DNA from: Clavibacter michiganensis subsp. insidiosus
GTDB lineage: Bacteria > Actinomycetota > Actinomycetes > Actinomycetales > Microbacteriaceae
Direction: 5' to 3'
Assembly (NCBI RefSeq): GCF_002240565.1
Contig: NZ_MZMO01000001.1
Coordinates: 2,666,001 to 2,730,000 of the forward strand
DNA length: 64,000 bases
The translations under genes and the position numbers were made by a program. Positions within the stretch are counted from its first letter, which is position 1; every line of letters starts with the position of its first letter. This document shows, piece after piece, positions 36,648 to 44,332 of this stretch. The notes beneath the pieces were generated by a model. That model was not told the DNA's origin and did not search any database. It saw only the letters and a program-made list of their open reading frames with translations.

Positions 36648-37397
36648 ATGAAGACCACCGGCAGCACCGTCCTGATCACCGGAGCGACGTCGGGCATCGG
36701 CCTCGGCCTCGCCGAGCGCCTGCAGGCCCGCGGCGACACCGTCATCGTCGCGGGCCGCCGCCGCGCGCTGCTCGACGGGATCGTGGCCGCGCACCCCGGG
36801 ATGCACGCGGTCGAGCTCGACGTCGCGGATCCCGCGTCCATCGTCGCCGCCGCCGAGCGGGTCACCCGCGAGCACCCGGAGCTCGACGCCGTGATCACGA
36901 TGGCGGGCATCATGCTCCCCGAGGACCTGCGCGACCCCGCGCACCTGGAGGTCGCCGAGTCCACGATCACGACGAACCTGCTCGGCACGATCCGCACCGT
37001 GGCGGCCTTCGGGCCGTGGCTCGCGGCGAAGCCCGACGGCGTGCTCATGACCGTGTCATCAGGCCTGGCCTCCGTGCCCCTGCCGGCCACGCCGACCTCC
37101 TCCGCCACGAAGGCCGCCGTGCACTCGTTCACGCAGAGCCTGCGGGTGCAGTGGGCCGCCACGCCCCTGCAGGTGATCGCGCTGGTGCCGCCGGCCGTGC
37201 GCACGACCCTCATGGGGCAGCAGGACGAGGAGTCCGCGATGCCGCTCGACGGGTTCCTCGACGAGGTGATGCGGATCCTCGAGGGGCAGCCCGAGGTGGA
37301 GGAGGTGCTGGTCGAGCGCGTGCGGTTCCTCCGCGACGCCGAGGCCGAGGGGCGCCACGCGGACGTCCTCGCGATGCTCGCGCAGCGGACGCGCTGA
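36648..37397 (+). CDS. Short-chain dehydrogenase (DltE-like) lacking the catalytic Tyr
   Basis: 249 residues, ATG at 36648 after GGAGGAGG. The cofactor motif TGATSGIG (11-18) and NNAG-equivalent ITMAG are present, and the catalytic Ser lies in TVSSG. The active-site motif should read YSATK but here is SSATK: residue 151 is Ser while Lys155 stays. One A-to-C change would cause this. Either the enzyme is impaired or the chemistry differs. The divergent upstream regulator is also broken by a frameshift. Confidence 0.88.
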   Translation: MKTTGSTVLITGATSGIGLGLAERLQARGDTVIVAGRRRALLDGIVAAHPGMHAVELDVADPASIVAAAERVTREHPELDAVITMAGIMLPEDLRDPAHLEVAESTITTNLLGTIRTVAAFGPWLAAKPDGVLMTVSSGLASVPLPATPTSSATKAAVHSFTQSLRVQWAATPLQVIALVPPAVRTTLMGQQDEESAMPLDGFLDEVMRILEGQPEVEEVLVERVRFLRDAEAEGRHADVLAMLAQRTR

Positions 37398-37425
37398 GGG
37401 GCGTCGCCCTCACGACCTCCGATGC

Positions 37426-38391
37426 CTAGATGGGCGCCGGACCCAGCTCGTCCATCAGCTGCTTGATCGCCACGTACGCCCTGTTCCGGTACGCGACGAG
37501 CGCCTCGGTGCGTTCGGCGGGCACGTCGAGGTAGCCGGATCCGGTCTTCGTGCCGTACTCGCCCGCGTCGACGTGCGCCTGGAGCGACGCCGGCGTCGCG
37601 AAGCGCTCGGGCCAACGGGTCTGGAGCGACGCGTAGCAGAACGCGTAGACGTCGAGGCCGGCCATGTCGGCGATCGCGAACGGGCCGAAGACCGGCAGGC
37701 GGAAGCCGAAGGTCGTACGGACGATCGTGTCGATGTCCTCGGGGGTCGCGATGCCCTCCTCCACGATCTGCGTCGCCTCGTGGAAGAGCGCGTACTGCAG
37801 GCGGTTGAGCACGAAGCCCGTGGAGTCGGTGACGCGCGCGGTCTCCTTGCCGGTCGAGGCGACCAGCGCCTCCGCGGCCCGGATGGCGGACTCGTCGGTG
37901 CCCGCGTGCGGGATCAGCTCGACGCCCGGGATGAACGGCGCCGGGTTCGAGAAGTGCACGCCGAGGAACCGCTCGGGGTTCGTGACGGCCTCCGCGAGCG
38001 AGCCGATGAGGATGGTCGAGGTGTTGGATCCGATGACCGCGTCGGGCCGCGCCGCCGCCGAGATCCGCCGCAGCGTCGCGTGCTTGATCTCGAGCTTCTC
38101 GGGCACGGCCTCCTCGATGAAGTCGGCATCGGCGACGGCCTCCTCGATGGACGCGGCGGGGGTGACCGCCTGGCGGATCCGCTCCACGGCGTCGGCGGGG
38201 AACAGCCCGTCCGCGACGAACCTCGCCGCCTCCTCCAGCAGGCGCGCGTGGTTCGCGACGGCGATCTCCTCCGAGATGTCGGCGATGCGCACCTGTGCGC
38301 CCGCGAGCGCGAGCACCTGCGCGATGCCGCCGCCCATGTAGCCGGATCCGACGATGGCGATGCGGCGTGCGGTGCTGTGCTGGTCGGTCAT
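37426..38391 (-). CDS. 3-hydroxyacyl-CoA dehydrogenase-type NAD-binding enzyme
   Basis: 321 residues from the ATG at 38391. Rossmann motif IVGSGYMGGGIAQ, then SNTSTI, HFSNPAPFIPGVELI, STGFVLNRLQYALFHEA and the C-terminal helical domain (GFRLPVFGPFAIADMAGLD). This is the HAD/L-gulonate 3-dehydrogenase superfamily. The neighbour 11 bases upstream is a sugar-isomerase-like TIM barrel, which favours a sugar-acid substrate over an acyl-CoA. No thiolase or hydratase is near. Confidence 0.82.
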   Translation of the reverse strand: MTDQHSTARRIAIVGSGYMGGGIAQVLALAGAQVRIADISEEIAVANHARLLEEAARFVADGLFPADAVERIRQAVTPAASIEEAVADADFIEEAVPEKLEIKHATLRRISAAARPDAVIGSNTSTILIGSLAEAVTNPERFLGVHFSNPAPFIPGVELIPHAGTDESAIRAAEALVASTGKETARVTDSTGFVLNRLQYALFHEATQIVEEGIATPEDIDTIVRTTFGFRLPVFGPFAIADMAGLDVYAFCYASLQTRWPERFATPASLQAHVDAGEYGTKTGSGYLDVPAERTEALVAYRNRAYVAIKQLMDELGPAPI

Positions 38392-38402
38392 GGTGCCCTC
38401 TC

Positions 38403-39377
38403 CTATGCGTCGCGCGTCTGCGGCAGCAGCGTGCGGATGTAGTCGCGGTTCTCCGCGCAGACGCCGAGGCTGTCGCCGCCGTACTGCTCGGTGAGGATGA
38501 TCCCGTCGAAGCCGAGCTCGACCGCGTCGCGGATCACCTGCCGGTAGTCGATGAGGCCGGCCTTCATGGTGGTGGGCACGCTCGTCGCCCAGCTGCCGTC
38601 GGCCGCCTCGTCGCGCATGTAGTTCTTCACGTGCCAGTAGTTGGCGTACGGCAGCGTCTTCGCGTACAGCTCGCGCCAGCTCTCGACCGGCCGGTGCAGG
38701 CGGATGAGGTTCGCGACGTCGGGGTTGAGGCCCACGTTGTCGAGGCCGATCTCCTCCACGAGCCGCACGGCGCTGCCGGCCGTGCCGAGGTAGGTGTCCT
38801 CGTACATCTCGAGCGCCATGCGGAGGCCCAGCTGCGCCGCGTGCCGGCCGAGCTCGCGGAGGCGCGTGACGGCGGCGTCCCACACCTCGGGATCGTCGGG
38901 GTCCTTCGGGCCCTCGGCGGTCCAGAACCACAGCGCCTTCCGCTGGGCGTCGCTGAACGGCTGGTGCAGGCCGGTCGAGAAGACCTCCATGCCCATCTCG
39001 GCGATCGCGTCGATGGTGCGGTGCGCGTAGGCGAGGTTCTTCTCCTCGTATCCGGGCATGATCACGCTCTGTCGCTGCAGGTGCACCGACGGGATGCCGA
39101 CGCCGTGCGCGCGGGCGACGGAGAGGAGCTCGTCGCGGCGGGAGGGCTCGAGGTCGGCGGGCCGCACGTGGCTGTCGGCGAGCTCGGCGAGCGTGAAGCC
39201 CTCGCGCGCGATGTCGGCGAACATGCGATCCCAGACGGCGGCGTCGGCGTCGTGCAGGGCGGTGCCGTCGCGGCCGACGGTGGCGAAGGAGTGCAGGCAC
39301 GTGGCAATGGGCCAGTCCGCGGCGTCGAACGGCGGGGCGGCCGGGGATCCCGGGGTGGTCGCGGTCGTCTCCGGCAT
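38403..39377 (-). CDS. Xylose isomerase-like TIM barrel (sugar phosphate isomerase/epimerase)
   Basis: 324 residues from the ATG at 39377. AP-endonuclease-2/xylose isomerase-like fold: metal-ligand candidates are the Glu in ALEMYEDTY, Asp in VGLNPDVANLIR, His in YANYWHVKNY and Glu in ILTEQYGG. It is followed after 11 bases by an NAD-dependent dehydrogenase, so they form a two-gene catabolic unit. The iol operon lies upstream on the same strand; an IolE/IolH-like role is possible but not shown. A palindrome TCCTATAGGA sits 45 bases upstream. Confidence 0.8.
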   Translation of the reverse strand: MPETTATTPGSPAAPPFDAADWPIATCLHSFATVGRDGTALHDADAAVWDRMFADIAREGFTLAELADSHVRPADLEPSRRDELLSVARAHGVGIPSVHLQRQSVIMPGYEEKNLAYAHRTIDAIAEMGMEVFSTGLHQPFSDAQRKALWFWTAEGPKDPDDPEVWDAAVTRLRELGRHAAQLGLRMALEMYEDTYLGTAGSAVRLVEEIGLDNVGLNPDVANLIRLHRPVESWRELYAKTLPYANYWHVKNYMRDEAADGSWATSVPTTMKAGLIDYRQVIRDAVELGFDGIILTEQYGGDSLGVCAENRDYIRTLLPQTRDA

Positions 39378-39422
39378 GCTGCTCCATCGCGGTCGTCGGG
39401 TCCCGGATGCCCGGGATCCAGA

Positions 39423-39432
39423 TCCTATAGGA
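39423..39432. promoter_or_regulatory. TCCTATAGGA palindrome, operator candidate
   Basis: Perfect 10-bp palindrome, 45 bases upstream of the TIM-barrel start. AT-rich within a GC-rich gap, as expected for a repressor site. Regulator unknown. Confidence 0.45.
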
Positions 39433-39455
39433 AATAGCATCCTGGCGCCGGGTCG

Positions 39456-39468
39456 CCCCCCCCCCCCC
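39456..39468. repeat. Tract of 13 C residues
   Basis: Thirteen consecutive C in the 115-base gap between the TIM-barrel and phosphopantetheinyl transferase genes, about 80 bases upstream of the former. Length variation by slippage is likely; it may equally be a place where the assembly is unsure. Confidence 0.9.
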
Positions 39469-39492
39469 GACGCGCGGGGCGGCGCGGGACGG

Positions 39493-40173
39493 TCAGCGCC
39501 GGGTCGGCGCGGCGGCCTCCCAGACGGCCGTGGTGATGAATCCCCCCTCCGTCGCCCAGCGGCCGCGGAGGACCTGGAGGCGGTCGAGGCCGATGAGCGG
39601 GCCGGGGACGAGGAGGCGCGCGTCGAAGGTGCCCGTGCGCGCATCGAGCTCGAGGTCGCACTCCAGGAAGTCCAGCCACGAGCGGGCGAGCGGGTACCAC
39701 GCCTTGAAGACGCTCTCCTTGGCACTGAACACCACCCGGTCCCACGCGACGGACGGCTGGATGCGGCCCAGCTCGTCCAGCCGCCCCCGCTCGGCGGGCG
39801 ACATGACGAGTTCGGCCACGCCCTCCGGCAGCGGCGCGTGCAGCTCCACGTCGATGCCCAGGACGAGGATCTCGTCGGAGCGGGCGACGGCGGCCGCGCG
39901 ACGACCTCGGCAGTGCGTCATGCTCCCCACCACGCCGGCGGGCCACACCGGCTCGCGGCCCGGCCCGGGGACGATGGCGACCGGCGGCTGCCCGAGGCGG
40001 GCCAGGGCACGTCGCGCGCAGGCCCGGACGGTGAAGAACTCCGCCCGCCTCACGGGCACCGCCCGCGCGACGGCCGCGCGTTCCGCGTCGAACGGCGAGG
40101 CGCCGTCGGCGTCGTCCGTCGCGACCTCCACCTCGACCGCGCTCGGCAGCAGCGCGCGGAAGCCGTGCGTCAT
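39493..40173 (-). CDS. 4'-phosphopantetheinyl transferase (Sfp/EntD type)
   Basis: 226 residues from the ATG at 40173; an ATG at 40224 would add 17 residues. It transfers phosphopantetheine from CoA to carrier proteins. Family motifs: VGSMTHCRGRRAAAVA (P1), LGIDVELHAPLPEG (P2, Mg-binding Asp and Glu) and FSAKESVFKAWYPL (P3). No polyketide, peptide synthetase or carrier gene is in the window, so it is either a general enzyme or serves a distant locus. It may once have been directly downstream of iolD. Confidence 0.9.
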   Translation of the reverse strand: MTHGFRALLPSAVEVEVATDDADGASPFDAERAAVARAVPVRRAEFFTVRACARRALARLGQPPVAIVPGPGREPVWPAGVVGSMTHCRGRRAAAVARSDEILVLGIDVELHAPLPEGVAELVMSPAERGRLDELGRIQPSVAWDRVVFSAKESVFKAWYPLARSWLDFLECDLELDARTGTFDARLLVPGPLIGLDRLQVLRGRWATEGGFITTAVWEAAAPTRR

Positions 40174-40346
40174 GCCCGCGGGGTCCTGCCGCGGCGTCGC
40201 GCGAGGCGGACGGCTGCTCGACATCGGTGGTGGCTCATGGTCCCTCGGGTGCGTGCCTGCGCACGGGGTCGGCACGCGGAATGATCCAGGGAAATCTACC
40301 GGAGATCCGACGGCCCCTCGGGCCGCCGGCTCGCGGCGACCCCGCG

Positions 40347-40540
40347 TCAGCCGAGCAGCGGTCGCTGCGCGGTCTTGCGCTGGACGTACTCCGTGTGCGC
40401 GGCCTGCGTCGACGTCAGCTCGGAGACGCCGGCCACGGGCACGTCCCACCAGCCCTCGCCGTCCGGGCCGTAGACGAGCGGGCCGGACTCGACGTGGATC
40501 ACGGTGGTGCGGTCGGAGGCCTTCGCGCGGCGCACGGCTG
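40347..40540 (-). pseudogene. Duplicated 3' end of iolD
   Basis: The frame ending at 40347 matches the last 63 residues of the complete iolD at 56 positions (AVRRAKASDRTTVIHVES ... QRPLLG). The match extends a few bases past the stop codon (from about 40334) and ends abruptly near 40537. About 10% protein divergence shows it is not a fresh copy. With the intact iolD it brackets the lower-GC island. Confidence 0.93.
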
Positions 40541-40742
40541 CTGACTCGTGTACACGGAACCAGGGCGGACCCAACCGGGTCAGCGCTCTCATGTCCACCC
40601 AAGCAACATCGCCGAATAACGAGCCAACGACCCGAGCGGCGCTCTTGCCTAGCCAGCAGAACTGGATCTAGATTTTTACACGAGACACCACTGCGACGCT
40701 CCGGCAAACTCCGCAAAAGTGCTTGGGATTCTCATGCACAGG

Positions 40743-41204
40743 TCATGAGACCTTCGCCTTCCGCAGGTAGACCCACGCAAAGAACACCCCCGCCAGCACA
40801 GCGACAATCGACGCGACAGCAATTACGAGCCAATAGTTTGCAATCATCGTCAGGAACAGCACCCACACAACGCACGCATCTCCGAAAGCAAATGCCCATA
40901 TAAGCATGCGGCGTGCACGCGACTCAGGACCGGTCAGCATCCGCGTGATGGACGCCAATACCCATAACGCCGCAGAGAGCGCCGCCGCCAAGGGGATAAC
41001 AAGAAAACACCCGAGCCCGACATCAGAATTCAGCGTATCATGAAGCATTGAATTGTTCGTGATACTGATTGTCAGACCGCTAGTGACGAGAGCTGCAACT
41101 AATACGAGGATACGCGATATGCACCATTGGAATACGCGATACCAACCGTGAGACCCGAAAGGGGCTTGCGGTTGAACAGCGGGCGGCCGATCGTTGTAAC
41201 TCAA
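40743..41204 (-). CDS. Four-helix membrane protein of unknown function
   Basis: 153 residues from a TTG at 41204 (first residues SYNDRPPAVQPQAPFG). About four membrane helices (RILVLVAALVTSGLTI; FLVIPLAAALSAALWVLA; LIWAFAFGDACVVWVLFL; LVIAVASIVAVLAGVFFAW) and a basic C-terminus. Not recognised. Its start overlaps or directly follows the end of the secreted-peptide gene, so the two are one unit. The layout resembles a secreted bacteriocin with its immunity protein, but nothing in the sequence proves that. Codon use is much less GC-rich than its neighbours. Confidence 0.65.
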   Translation of the reverse strand: MSYNDRPPAVQPQAPFGSHGWYRVFQWCISRILVLVAALVTSGLTISITNNSMLHDTLNSDVGLGCFLVIPLAAALSAALWVLASITRMLTGPESRARRMLIWAFAFGDACVVWVLFLTMIANYWLVIAVASIVAVLAGVFFAWVYLRKAKVS

Positions 41205-41205
41205 T

Positions 41206-41538
41206 TTACCCAGTAGTACTTGTCAGCGGTTGTCTGAGGCGTGATAGTGCGGACATAGTTACCCACGAACGCTCCCCACGTTGCCTTAGCCCCCATGCGG
41301 TAGACGCTTTTTCACCGGCTCGATTCAGGGCAGACCCACCCTGATCCGTTGGAGGTATTGAAACAGTCGTGTCAGCAGTGTCACCCGCTAGGACCTCAGG
41401 GGCCACCTCCGTAAGCGTAGAAACGGCATCACTCAAAGCGATATCGCTTGCTGAGGCCGTATCGGCACCGAGCAGCGCAGACGATAAAACTAATGACGAT
41501 GCGGCCACTAAAGCAAGCAGATTACTACGTCTTTTCAC
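41206..41538 (-). CDS. Small secreted protein with A-tract frame ambiguity
   Basis: 110 residues from a GTG at 41538 with a strong AGGGGA site six bases before. A signal peptide (SNLLALVAASSLVLSSALLG, cleavage near ASA) is followed by an acidic segment (SDIALSDAVSTLTEVAPEV). At an A5 run (complement of 41308-41312) one extra A would switch to a frame reading SVYRMGAKATWGAFVGNYV and ending KYYWVN, with its TGA at 41201-41203 overlapping the TTG of the next gene. That C-terminus looks more like protein than the annotated one. Frameshift mutation, slippage or sequencing error are all possible. No family recognised. Confidence 0.6.
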   Translation of the reverse strand: MKRRSNLLALVAASSLVLSSALLGADTASASDIALSDAVSTLTEVAPEVLAGDTADTTVSIPPTDQGGSALNRAGEKASTAWGLRQRGERSWVTMSALSRLRQPLTSTTG

Positions 41539-42059
41539 AAATCCCCTAGAAACTAATTCGTTGGCTCGGCGGCTTGTTCGCAGCCCGACGCGAAACAAAC
41601 CTCTGACGCCCTCCTCGGCAACCCTAAGGGGCACCGACCGCCCGCACGAGTCGCCACCGACGGGGACTTGAAGTGTGTATACTACGCCATTGCAAGCCAA
41701 CTGTCCCGCGACGCCTAGAGCCTGGCATGTCTTCGACGCGGCGTGTGGATCACGGCCGCTACGTGGTGCTGAGGATTTCAGAAGTCGGCGAGCGTCAACA
41801 GCGTTCATTGCATGGACAAGGCCAGGATCTATCCGGCGCTGGTAACAAAGGCGAATCTCGCGTGGCCTCGTCAGATTCAGTCCTCTGCCAACTCGTTCCG
41901 CCACTCCGAGCGTTGCCACCGACGGGAGTCGCACGACACGCGGCCGTCGACGCCACCGGGCAACCCGGGCCCGCCGGCGCCGATCACCTGACCGGCGAGT
42001 AGGAGTGGCTCTCGAGGGTGTGAACGATCGCTGTGCCGTCGGCGCAATCGTCGCCGATC

Positions 42060-42350
42060 GCCGATCATCTAGCCGCGGACTAGGCACGCGAAGCGGTTGG
42101 CGTGCCTGCAGTCATTGCGGGCGGCAGGCGGAAGTCACGCCGCCGGCGCCGGGATCGAATTCGCCTCGTCACTTGGCCCGCCGACGGCGAGGAGATCGTC
42201 GACGTCGTTCGCGAGCCGCTCGCGACGCTCCCCAGTCCACGCGGCGGCGGCATACCCAAGCAAAGGGCACGAGATGATCAATACTCACGAACTCGCCCGT
42301 CGCCCTCTCGCCGCTGGAGACGAGGTTGCGGCGCGTGGGGACAGCGGCCG
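42060..42350 (-). pseudogene. Decayed HNH nuclease (DUF1524/GmrSD-like)
   Basis: On the minus strand, pieces in different frames align with the family: SIDHLVPFA (the D-H of the HNH site), AAAAWTGERRERLANDVDDLLAV directly after in another frame (quoted only in part: WTGERRERLANDVDDLLAV), then ANS, and further on LPPAARNDCRHANRF. Family members read IDH-x-VPL, ANDxxNLLAV, then WxPP. The N-terminal half is gone and at least two frameshifts intervene. Recognised from motifs; no search done. Confidence 0.55.
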
Positions 42351-42414
42351 GCTACCTCGTGTCCACGGTGCAGACGGCGTGTACCTTCGTACAGCTCATC
42401 TCGGCGACCCCGCG

Positions 42415-44316
42415 TCAGCCGAGCAGCGGCCGCTGCACCCTCTTCCGCTCCACGTACTCCGCGTGCGCCGCCTGCGTCGACGGCATCTCGGAGACGCCGG
42501 CCACGGGCACGTCCCACCAGCCCTCGCCGTCGGGGCCGTAGACGAGCGGGTCGCTCTCGACGTGGATCACGGTGGTGCGGTCGGAGGCCTTCGCGCGCCG
42601 CACCGCGTCGCCGAGGTCGCGGGTGGCGTCGGGTCCGGGCGCGACCTCGATCACGTCGACGCCGTAGCTGCGGGCGTTCGCCGCGAGGTCGACGGGCAGC
42701 GGCTCGCGCCCCTCGAAGTTCCGCGTCGCCGGGTCGAGCTGTCGGTACCGGGTGCAGAAGCGCTCGGTGCCGACCGTCTCGGAGAGGTGGCCGATGGACG
42801 CGTAGCCGTGGTTCTGGATCACGACGACGATGATCTTGATCCCCTCGGCCACCGCCGTCACGAGCTCCGTGTGCAGCATGAGGTAGGAGCCGTCGCCGAC
42901 CATGACGATCACGTCGCGGTCGTCGCCGTAGCCTTCAGCGCCCCGCTTCACGCCGAGGCCGCCGGGGATCTCGTAGCCCATGCACGAGAACGCGTACTCG
43001 ACGTGGTAGCCGAGCGCGTCGCGCACGCGCCAGAGCTTGTGGAGGTCGCCGGGCAGGGATCCGGCCGCCTGCACGACGACGTCGCGCGGGTCGCTCGCGG
43101 CCTGCACGGCGCCGATGATCTCGGGCTGGCCGGGCAACGCGCCGCCCGTGGGAGCGAGCGCACGGTCGACGGCCGCGTCCCACTCGCGCTTCTCGCGGGC
43201 GATGCGGTCGGCGTACGCGGCGTCGACGCGCGTGCCGACGAGCGCCTCGATCAGCGCCTCCAGCGTCTCGCGCGCGTCGGCGACCACGGGCAGCTGCGTG
43301 CCGTGCTTGTAGGCGTCGAACGCGGCGACGTTGACGTTCACGAAGGTCACGTCCGGCCGCTGGAACGCCGTGCGGCTCGCGGTGGTGAAGTCGGAGTAGC
43401 GCGTGCCGATGCCGATGACGACGTCGGTCTCGGCCTCGGCGGCGAGGCGGTTCGCGGCGGTGGATCCGGTGGCGCCGATGCCCCCGACGTACTGGGGATG
43501 GTCCCCCGGGAGGGATCCGCCGCCGGCCTGCGTGGTGCCGACCGGGATGCCGGTGGCCTCGGCGAAGCGCAGCAGCGCCTGCTCGGCGGCGGAGTAGATG
43601 ACGCCGCCGCCCGCGACGATGAGCGGCGTGCGCGCGGCGCGGATCGCCTGGACCGCGCGGGCGAGCGGCCCGCGCTCGGGGAGCGGCCGGCGCAGGTGCC
43701 ACTCGCGCGGCGCGAGGAACGCGAGCGGCACGTCGAGCGCCTCCGCCTGCACGTCCTCGGGCAGCGCGATGGTCACGGCGCCCGTCTCGGCCGGGTCGGT
43801 GAGCACGCGCATCGCCGCGAGCGCGATCGAGTACAGCTGCTCGGGCCGCTGCACGCGGTCGAAGAAGCGCGAGAGCGGGCGGAACGCGTCGTTCACGCTG
43901 ATCCCGGTGTCGTGCGGGTGCTCGAGCTGCTGCAGCACCGGATCCGCCACCCGGGTCGCGAAGGTGTCGCTCGGCAGGAGCAGCGCCGGCAGCCGGTTCG
44001 CCGTCGCGAGGGCCGCGCCCGTGAGCACGTTGGCGGCGCCGGGACCGACCGACGCGGCGCTCGCGTAGGTGGCGAGGCGCCGGTGCATGCGCGCGAACCC
44101 GACGGACTGGTGCACCATCGCCTGCTCGTTGCGGGCCTGGTGGTACGGCATGAGGTCGGGATCCTGCGCGTTCGCCTGCATGAGCGCCTGGCCGATCCCG
44201 GCGACGTTGCCGTGGCCGAAGATGCCCAAGACGCCGGGGATGGTGCGCTCGCGGTGGTCGCCGTCGACCGTCCACTGGTTCGCCAGGAACTTGACGAGCG
44301 CCTGGCTGACGGTCAT
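42415..44316 (-). CDS. iolD: 3D-(3,5/4)-trihydroxycyclohexane-1,2-dione hydrolase
   Basis: 633 residues from the ATG at 44316 (MTVSQALVKFLANQ); an ATG at 44367 would overlap iolB. ThDP-dependent ring-opening enzyme of myo-inositol catabolism, giving 5-deoxyglucuronate. Visible: GIFGHGNVAGIGQAL, the catalytic Glu in YHQARNEQAMVHQS, and the ThDP-binding GDGSYLMLHTELVTA with a later NHGYASIGHLS. It lies 17 bases after iolB. Its last 63 codons are duplicated at 40347-40540 across the island. Confidence 0.95.
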   Translation of the reverse strand: MTVSQALVKFLANQWTVDGDHRERTIPGVLGIFGHGNVAGIGQALMQANAQDPDLMPYHQARNEQAMVHQSVGFARMHRRLATYASAASVGPGAANVLTGAALATANRLPALLLPSDTFATRVADPVLQQLEHPHDTGISVNDAFRPLSRFFDRVQRPEQLYSIALAAMRVLTDPAETGAVTIALPEDVQAEALDVPLAFLAPREWHLRRPLPERGPLARAVQAIRAARTPLIVAGGGVIYSAAEQALLRFAEATGIPVGTTQAGGGSLPGDHPQYVGGIGATGSTAANRLAAEAETDVVIGIGTRYSDFTTASRTAFQRPDVTFVNVNVAAFDAYKHGTQLPVVADARETLEALIEALVGTRVDAAYADRIAREKREWDAAVDRALAPTGGALPGQPEIIGAVQAASDPRDVVVQAAGSLPGDLHKLWRVRDALGYHVEYAFSCMGYEIPGGLGVKRGAEGYGDDRDVIVMVGDGSYLMLHTELVTAVAEGIKIIVVVIQNHGYASIGHLSETVGTERFCTRYRQLDPATRNFEGREPLPVDLAANARSYGVDVIEVAPGPDATRDLGDAVRRAKASDRTTVIHVESDPLVYGPDGEGWWDVPVAGVSEMPSTQAAHAEYVERKRVQRPLLG

Positions 44317-44332
44317 GCGGGCGGTGGCTCGG

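Larger units (their letters stand above)
40541..42401. mobile_element. Lower-GC island inserted at the iolD 3' end
   Basis: About 1.86 kb, visibly less GC-rich and with many CTAG tetramers, lying between the iolD fragment and the intact iolD. CGTGTAC occurs at both junctions (40547-40553 and 42378-42384). Contents: a four-helix membrane protein, a secreted peptide and remains of an HNH nuclease. 41540-42059 has no recognisable gene. No integrase is seen, so mobility is inferred from structure only. Confidence 0.7.

Noticed and set aside
39450..39475. 6C RNA motif because of the C-loop hairpin
   Set aside because: Only one hairpin with a four-base stem; the motif needs two C-loop hairpins.
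41673..42002. Plus-strand frame of 109 codons inside the island
   Set aside because: No ribosome site and no recognisable motif; left unannotated.
42378..42393. TGTAC-CTTC-GTACA as fused IS481 ends
   Set aside because: Only five bases per side match the IS termini; could be chance.
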